NCBI GenBank assembly: GCA_016784705.1
Contig: JADHUD010000116.1
Location: 1-7,472, forward strand
Length of the DNA: 7,472 nt
Direction: 5' to 3'
Source: Spirochaetia bacterium
GTDB taxonomy: Bacteria > Spirochaetota > Spirochaetia > JABMQR01
This document shows positions 5,686-7,472 of the stretch, in pieces; position 1 is the stretch's first letter, and the number at the start of each line of letters is the position of its first letter. The notes beneath the pieces were generated by a model. That model was not told where the DNA came from. It did not search any database and was given only the letters and a program-made list of their open reading frames with translations. A program made the translations under genes and the position numbers.

Positions 5686-7472
5686 TCATACCCGAAATCG
5701 ACCCGAACGATGTATGATTCTCTGCAAATCTCGTAGATTCCTGAGAAGATTAACTTCTTGTATCTTTGAAAGACCCTGAGGGTGATAAAAAAGGATCAGA
5801 AGCTTTTGAACAATCTCCTGAAGGGGGATAGTATGATCATAGAGCGCATAGGAAATTTTTTCACCCCAAAGCTGCCACCCGATCTCTTCCGGCTTCGGAA
5901 CAAACATTTTTTTAGCTGATTTTTTTATGAGCCGCTTTACATTTTTATTGATCTGCACCTTAATCGGCCGTATCCGGGGTATGAAAAAGTAAAAACAAAG
6001 CAGGAGCACCAGTATTATCAGAATAAATAAAGCAGCATATCTCTTTCCGAAAGATAGAACTCTGCCGGGTTCAGATCCTTCAGTCTGTACTGGAGATTGG
6101 AGAACTCCCCAGGACTCCAGCTGTTCAATTGTTCTCCCGTCATCAGTGGTATTAGCGTATACACTATCTTCTGTTAATCCAATGAGCGGAGGAGTAACTT
6201 CCCAGGGAATCCAACCTCTTCCCTCTATATAAATCTCCGGCCATTGATGCGAAGAGTATCCGGTAATCCGGGATTCTCCAATTGTTCCGGGTATGCGGTT
6301 CTGCTCTGAAAACCGGCTGGGTATATACTGCTCTTCCTGCTGAGGAATAACAGTCATAAAACCCTTGGCTATGCGAACCGGAATATCATTTAATCTCGCT
6401 AGAATTGCGGCAGCGGAGGAGAAGTGGACACAGTATCCCTCTTTTGTTACAAAGAGAAAATCTTCTATTGGATCAGAGTTTGCTGCGGTATCCAGGGTAT
6501 AGGTGAACCCTTCGGTCAGATATTTTTTTATATTCCTAAGTGTTTCAAAATCATTCATTCCCCGAAGGCTCCGGGCCAGCAGAGAAAAAGTTTTTACGGT
6601 TTCAGAAGGCAGCCGAAGTCTCATGGATATGTCCCGGGAATCAGTTAAGGCCGCATCAGATCTATCAGCTATGTACGCAGGATGTGTGTACAGTGTAACT
6701 TTATCGCCTTTTCCCAGGGGTATACCCTCTGGAGGTTCTACCATGGTATCAGGGGGAAGAGTATACACCGAATCACCAACACGAACAGCAAAGGTTTCCT
6801 GAGTTACAGGAATTCTCGGGTACAGATCAGTAATTACAGTGAGTAAAATTTCCCGGGCGGTCTTGCCCTGCAGGAGAGGCGGATCATTAGCTGCTGGTTC
6901 AGGTGTGGTTAATCTGGCAGGTTTCTCGGCAGTCCAGGCTGTTCCGTTGAAATAGTACGAAATATCACTTTTCATATATAATACGGTCCCGCGTTCCGCC
7001 TCAACCGCAAAAAGTACGTGATTAGTAAGATAAGGACGTGCCCCGGTAAAATGATTTTCCGAGTAGGGATGGCCATATCCGGGAATATTGAAGGTTAGGG
7101 GGAGCTGAGGAAGGATATTCAGCAAAGTTGATCTGAGTAATCCTGAAATTCCGTCAATAACGTCACTTCCGCGGGCTTCAAGTTTTTTTATGGGTGGAAC
7201 CCATGATATCGCAGCAGAAATTGCTATAATGAGGAGTCCGTACTGGATAAACCGGATCCGCCCTTTTTCTGGAAGATACATGAACATATTCAGGCATACC
7301 AGGATGCTGAAAGGCAGAATACTGTAGATAGAGGGGAATAAAATTAACACAACCAAATTGATCAGGAGCAGCATGCTGATGAGAGCCCGGATTTTATGTT
7401 TCCAGATTAGCAGCCAAGAACATCCGAGTGAGGTGAAAAAACCTGCAGTGAATGAGAAAATGAATGAAACAA
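5686..7472 (-). CDS. TgpA-type membrane transglutaminase-like protein (5' end outside window)
   Basis: The frame is open from the right edge, so the N-terminus is missing. The first Met in the window (7374) lies inside a row of membrane helices: 32 further in-frame codons before it are also hydrophobic. Numbering from that Met, helices lie at about 1-32 and 42-60. An extracytoplasmic region follows, with a transglutaminase-like domain (about 270-400), then a C-terminal helix (about 446-467) and a basic cytoplasmic tail to 562. The catalytic Cys is in KEGYCVHFSSAAAILARLNDIPVR (Cys315) and the His in SSHQWPEIYIEG (His376). The third residue is probably Glu392 in WIPWEVTPP, where many relatives have Asp. 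The family is thought to cleave or cross-link proteins or peptides at the cell surface. Relatives usually follow MoxR ATPase and DUF58 genes, so those are expected beyond 7472. The stop is followed by a 400-bp gap, so the downstream operon is probably transcribed separately. Confidence 0.92.
   Translation of the reverse strand, partial: VSFIFSFTAGFFTSLGCSWLLIWKHKIRALISMLLLINLVVLILFPSIYSILPFSILVCLNMFMYLPEKGRIRFIQYGLLIIAISAAISWVPPIKKLEARGSDVIDGISGLLRSTLLNILPQLPLTFNIPGYGHPYSENHFTGARPYLTNHVLFAVEAERGTVLYMKSDISYYFNGTAWTAEKPARLTTPEPAANDPPLLQGKTAREILLTVITDLYPRIPVTQETFAVRVGDSVYTLPPDTMVEPPEGIPLGKGDKVTLYTHPAYIADRSDAALTDSRDISMRLRLPSETVKTFSLLARSLRGMNDFETLRNIKKYLTEGFTYTLDTAANSDPIEDFLFVTKEGYCVHFSSAAAILARLNDIPVRIAKGFMTVIPQQEEQYIPSRFSEQNRIPGTIGESRITGYSSHQWPEIYIEGRGWIPWEVTPPLIGLTEDSVYANTTDDGRTIEQLESWGVLQSPVQTEGSEPGRVLSFGKRYAALFILIILVLLLCFYFFIPRIRPIKVQINKNVKRLIKKSAKKMFVPKPEEIGWQLWGEKISYALYDHTIPLQEIVQKLLILFYHPQGLSKIQEVNLLRNLRDLQRIIHRSGRFRV

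Noticed and set aside
7372..7374. Met at 7374 as the true start of the transglutaminase
   Set aside because: The frame is open and hydrophobic upstream to the window edge, and there is no Shine-Dalgarno site before this ATG.

Overview
The window looks like a bacterial chromosome segment of moderate to low G+C. The genes are moderate in G+C and the intergenic gaps are very AT-rich. Signal peptides, a periplasm-type TPM protein and a TgpA-like membrane transglutaminase indicate a bacterium with exported envelope proteins. A free-living or gut spirochaete would fit the style of the genes and the palindrome-rich gaps, but that is an impression from memory. No rRNA, tRNA, CRISPR array, transposase or phage gene is visible.

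Layout, left to right. (1) Positions 1-76 may hold the last 24 codons of a + strand gene entering from the left. An AT-rich leader follows, with a good sigma70-type promoter (284-311) and a Shine-Dalgarno site. (2) 353-2845, + strand: a full-length GH2-family beta-mannosidase reading frame of 831 codons. It is interrupted by one in-frame TAA at codon 458 (1724-1726), which falls between the acid/base and the nucleophile glutamates. Everything on both sides is in one frame and well conserved, so this looks like a very young pseudogene, a sequencing error, or (less likely) a readthrough gene. (3) 2928-3089: an imperfect palindrome of about 162 bp whose outer and inner arms share one centre. It fills the gap between the convergent genes, and its right end overlaps the stop codon of lemA. 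(4) Minus strand 5285 to 3088: a compact operon of a nucleotidyltransferase-fold protein, a secreted and membrane-anchored TPM-domain protein (14-nt overlap) and LemA (19-nt gap). (5) 5286-5685: a 400-bp gap with no credible gene. It holds three consecutive hairpins, a likely operon promoter inside the middle one, and a short 20-bp tandem repeat. (6) 5686-7472, minus strand: a TgpA-type membrane transglutaminase that is cut by the right edge. Its reading frame is still open at base 7472, so the Met at 7374 is internal.

How the genes fit together. The mannosidase would release mannose from beta-mannosides, but as read it is split between its two catalytic halves. The minus-strand genes form an envelope-associated group. 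TgpA-like proteins usually sit with MoxR ATPase and DUF58 genes, expected just beyond the right edge. TPM and LemA are a common membrane pair of unclear function. The nucleotidyltransferase-like protein has Asn where the second metal-binding Asp is expected, so it may be a regulatory or binding protein rather than an enzyme. The least-explained items here are this degenerate NTase in the TPM-LemA operon, the 162-bp palindrome, and the hairpin cluster in the operon leader.
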